Source: a bacterium (GTDB lineage Bacteria; UBP6; UBA1177). Taken from it: a DNA stretch of 64,000 nt. How positions within the stretch are numbered: the stretch's first letter is position 1; every line of letters starts with the position of its first letter. This document shows positions 61,946 through 64,000 of the stretch, one piece after another. The stretch lies in the NCBI GenBank assembly GCA_017645765.1, contig JAGCNV010000046.1, forward strand, positions 1 through 64,000, in the 5' to 3' direction. The notes beneath the pieces were generated by a model. That model was given only the letters and a program-made list of their open reading frames with translations, was not told the DNA's origin and ran no database searches. The position numbers were made by a program, and so were the translations under genes.

Positions 61946-64000
61946 ATGTTTAAAGAGCGAAATATCCTGAGAATAAGCATTTTCGGCATTCTTGCCGTTG
62001 CAGTGATCATGATCATCGGAACATTCTGGGAAGGGCAGAAAGCGCAGCTCGACACGGAAAAAGCGGTAAGATCGGTCAGCCTTCTCTATCTCGATGAGCT
62101 TGCCGGCAGGCGTGAGCAGGTCGTCGCCGCAAACCTGCAGGGAAAAATCAGCGACCTGAAGACCGCCGTCAGCCTTATGACGGATGAAGACCTTAGCGAC
62201 GAGGAGCATCTTCAGACCTTCCAGGCGAGGATGAAGAAGCTCTACAAACTCGTGAAGTTCGCTTTTGTCGATTCCAACGGCATAATCCACACCGCCAACG
62301 GAAAGCAGGACAATATCGGCGACTACCATTTCGACTACAAAACCATTTCCAAGCCCGAAATATCGATATTCAACCTGAAAAGCGCGGACAAGAAAGTCAT
62401 CATCGCTATCCCTGTCGAAGGACTTTCTGTCGGGAACGAAAAGCTCTCGGCGTGCTTCATGGAAATCGAAATGGAGGAAATGCTTCAGGGCGTTTCAATG
62501 CACTCGAACAAGGACGCAGCGACTTTCAGCAATATCTACACGAAAAACGGCATCGCTCTTTCCAACACGGTCCTCGGAGGTCTCGCAGTGGAAGACAACC
62601 TGCTTGAAGCCCTTCAGCACGCGGACTTCGAGGAGAGCTACTCTTATGAAGATATCGAAAGCCATTTCAACAATGCCCAAAAAGGCATAGCCTCATTCTC
62701 ATACAACGGGATCAGGGAAACTTTGAGCTATGTTCCGGTCGCGGGGACAGACTGGTTCCTCACCTACCTCATCCGTGAAAACGTCATCGCCGACAACATA
62801 AGCTCGATCTCGGACGCAATCATCACGAGGAACCTTATGCAGTCGCTCTCAGCCACGTTCCTCCTGATGATCATTTTCGCATTCATAATTTTCCAGCAGA
62901 AAAAGAACACGAAACTTCTGGTCGAAAAAAAGGCGGCCGATATCGAACAGCACGAACTTGAACACAGGCTCGAACTTCAGGAAAAACTGCTTGAAGAAGA
63001 AAGACAGAGAACGCAGCAGACAAGGCTCATAACCGCGCTGTGCTCGGATTACTGGAGCGTCTACTATCTTGAGCTCGACAAAGACGAAGGTGTATGCTAC
63101 CAGGCACACTCTGATGTAGACAACGGATTCAAAGCAGGCGACAAATTCAGCTACCTTGAGTCGGTCACGAAATACGCGGAGCAGTATGTCACGGAAAAAT
63201 ACCGTGAAGAGTTCATGCACTTCATTCAGCCTGAAAATATCAGGGAAGGACTTAAATCAAGCAGAGTCATTTCATACCGATACATGGTTTTCCGCCATGG
63301 GAAGGAATCATACGAGATGGTCCGCTTTGCGGGAGTCCGTCACCCTGAGGACAGAGAAGACCACTTAGTCCATGCAGTCGGAGCGTGCTTCACCAATGTC
63401 GATGCCGAAACACGCCAGACCATCGCCAACAACGAGGCTCTGAGCGACGCACTTGAGGCCGCAAAAGAGGCGAACAAGGCGAAAACAGCCTTTCTTTCTA
63501 ACATGAGCCACGAGATAAGGACCCCGATGAACGCGATAATCGGCCTTGACAACATCGCTCTCAACGATCCCGAAATATCCTCAAAGACCCGCGGATATCT
63601 CACCAAGATCGGCGATTCTGCGGAACATCTTCTGTCTCTCATCAACGACATTCTCGACATGTCACGCATAGAATCAGGGCGCATGGTGCTCAAAAACGAG
63701 GAGTTTTCATTCTCAAAGCTGATCGAATACATCAACACAATGTTCAGCAGTCAGTGCTCAGGGAAAGGGCTCGACTACCACTGCCACATAAACGGGCATG
63801 TCGATGATTTCTACATCGGCGACAACATGAAACTCAGGCAGGTGCTGATCAACATCCTCGGCAATGCTGTAAAATTCACACCCGCAGGCGGCAATATCAG
63901 CTTGAATATCGAAAGGACGGCACAGTTCGACGGCAGATCGACCATCCGTTTTGTCATCAAAGACTCAGGGATCGGCATGAGCAGAGAGTTCCTGCCGCAT
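61946..64000 (+). CDS. Membrane-bound sensor histidine kinase (C-terminus missing)
   Basis: 685 codons are open to the right edge from ATG 61946 (GAGG 5 nt upstream). One membrane helix (about 10-26) precedes a periplasmic dCache-like sensor (about 30-285), and a second helix follows (about 295-315). A coiled-coil and PAS-like region (about 330-495) leads to a HisKA domain, AFLSNMSHEIRTPMNAIIGL with the phospho-acceptor His near residue 521, and then the ATPase domain (GNAVKFTPAGG, VIKDSGIGMS). The 'SNMSHEIRTPMN' form is that of hybrid kinases, so receiver domains may follow outside the window. Ligand unknown. No response regulator is visible. Confidence 0.9.
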   Translation, partial: MFKERNILRISIFGILAVAVIMIIGTFWEGQKAQLDTEKAVRSVSLLYLDELAGRREQVVAANLQGKISDLKTAVSLMTDEDLSDEEHLQTFQARMKKLYKLVKFAFVDSNGIIHTANGKQDNIGDYHFDYKTISKPEISIFNLKSADKKVIIAIPVEGLSVGNEKLSACFMEIEMEEMLQGVSMHSNKDAATFSNIYTKNGIALSNTVLGGLAVEDNLLEALQHADFEESYSYEDIESHFNNAQKGIASFSYNGIRETLSYVPVAGTDWFLTYLIRENVIADNISSISDAIITRNLMQSLSATFLLMIIFAFIIFQQKKNTKLLVEKKAADIEQHELEHRLELQEKLLEEERQRTQQTRLITALCSDYWSVYYLELDKDEGVCYQAHSDVDNGFKAGDKFSYLESVTKYAEQYVTEKYREEFMHFIQPENIREGLKSSRVISYRYMVFRHGKESYEMVRFAGVRHPEDREDHLVHAVGACFTNVDAETRQTIANNEALSDALEAAKEANKAKTAFLSNMSHEIRTPMNAIIGLDNIALNDPEISSKTRGYLTKIGDSAEHLLSLINDILDMSRIESGRMVLKNEEFSFSKLIEYINTMFSSQCSGKGLDYHCHINGHVDDFYIGDNMKLRQVLINILGNAVKFTPAGGNISLNIERTAQFDGRSTIRFVIKDSGIGMSREFLPH

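Overview
The window is a 64 kb piece of a Gram-negative bacterial chromosome that includes the replication-origin region. Outer-membrane biology is explicit: BamA, LolC/LolD, porin-like beta-barrels and many lipoproteins with clear lipoboxes. Several traits are common in deltaproteobacterial and especially myxococcal lineages: a CarD/CdnL regulator, Cys-rich repeat lipoproteins with acidic linkers, and a degenerate HD-GYP protein paired with a HEAT-repeat protein. I therefore lean towards a Myxococcota-like, moderately AT-rich organism. No rRNA is present, so this placement is inference.

Layout. 1-1582 (minus) is the N-terminal part of a MmeI-type restriction-modification enzyme cut by the window edge. 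1.8-5.4 kb holds an ACT-domain protein, a porin-like protein and an AmpG-like transporter. 5.4-14.3 kb is an accessory region: two AAA/DUF4143 ATPases alternate with two paralogous giant beta-propeller lipoproteins. Each ATPase is preceded by a tandem array with a 33-bp period, and each lipoprotein by a shared upstream element. 14.4-17.8 kb is a PP2C phosphatase/cyclic-nucleotide-domain fusion coupled to a lytic transglycosylase. 17.8-21.7 kb (minus) is mnmE-mnmG-rsmG. 21.7-24.4 kb (minus) has a Cys-rich lipoprotein, a steroid 5-alpha-reductase-like membrane enzyme and a periplasmic protein. 24.6-29.2 kb carries a secreted metalloprotease, carD with a small unknown partner, and a lipoprotein with EF-hand-like loops. 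29.2-34.5 kb is an envelope operon (lolC-lolD-bamA-apbE), followed by a zinc-ribbon/STAND-like ATPase and convergent ispE. 38.6-43.8 kb has an M3 peptidase, glyA-nrdR and rlmI. 43.8-47.1 kb is the HD-GYP-like/HEAT pair.

The origin region is 47.2-51.7 kb: GDPD, dnaA, dnaN, recF. It is visibly more AT-rich than its surroundings, with a candidate oriC between dnaA and dnaN. From 51.7 kb come a GT39-like glycosyltransferase, a small zinc-ribbon protein, tRNA-Asn, a CpoB-like protein with ahcY, a Cys-repeat lipoprotein, msrA with a nucleotidyltransferase, transketolase, and a hybrid-type histidine kinase cut by the right edge.

The least expected signals are non-coding. Five parS-like ParB sites (two perfect 16-mers) lie inside genes on both sides of dnaA, while parA/parB are not next to rsmG as they often are. 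The two DUF4143 ATPases have unlike upstream arrays that share the 33-bp period and a TTGAAAAAGTG-like core overlapping the likely promoter. A roughly 60-bp element is found upstream of three plus-strand genes. A 59-bp branched inverted-repeat structure sits between two genes at 22.85 kb. The ATPase/lipoprotein/repeat locus at 5.4-14.3 kb is the best candidate here for an undescribed system.
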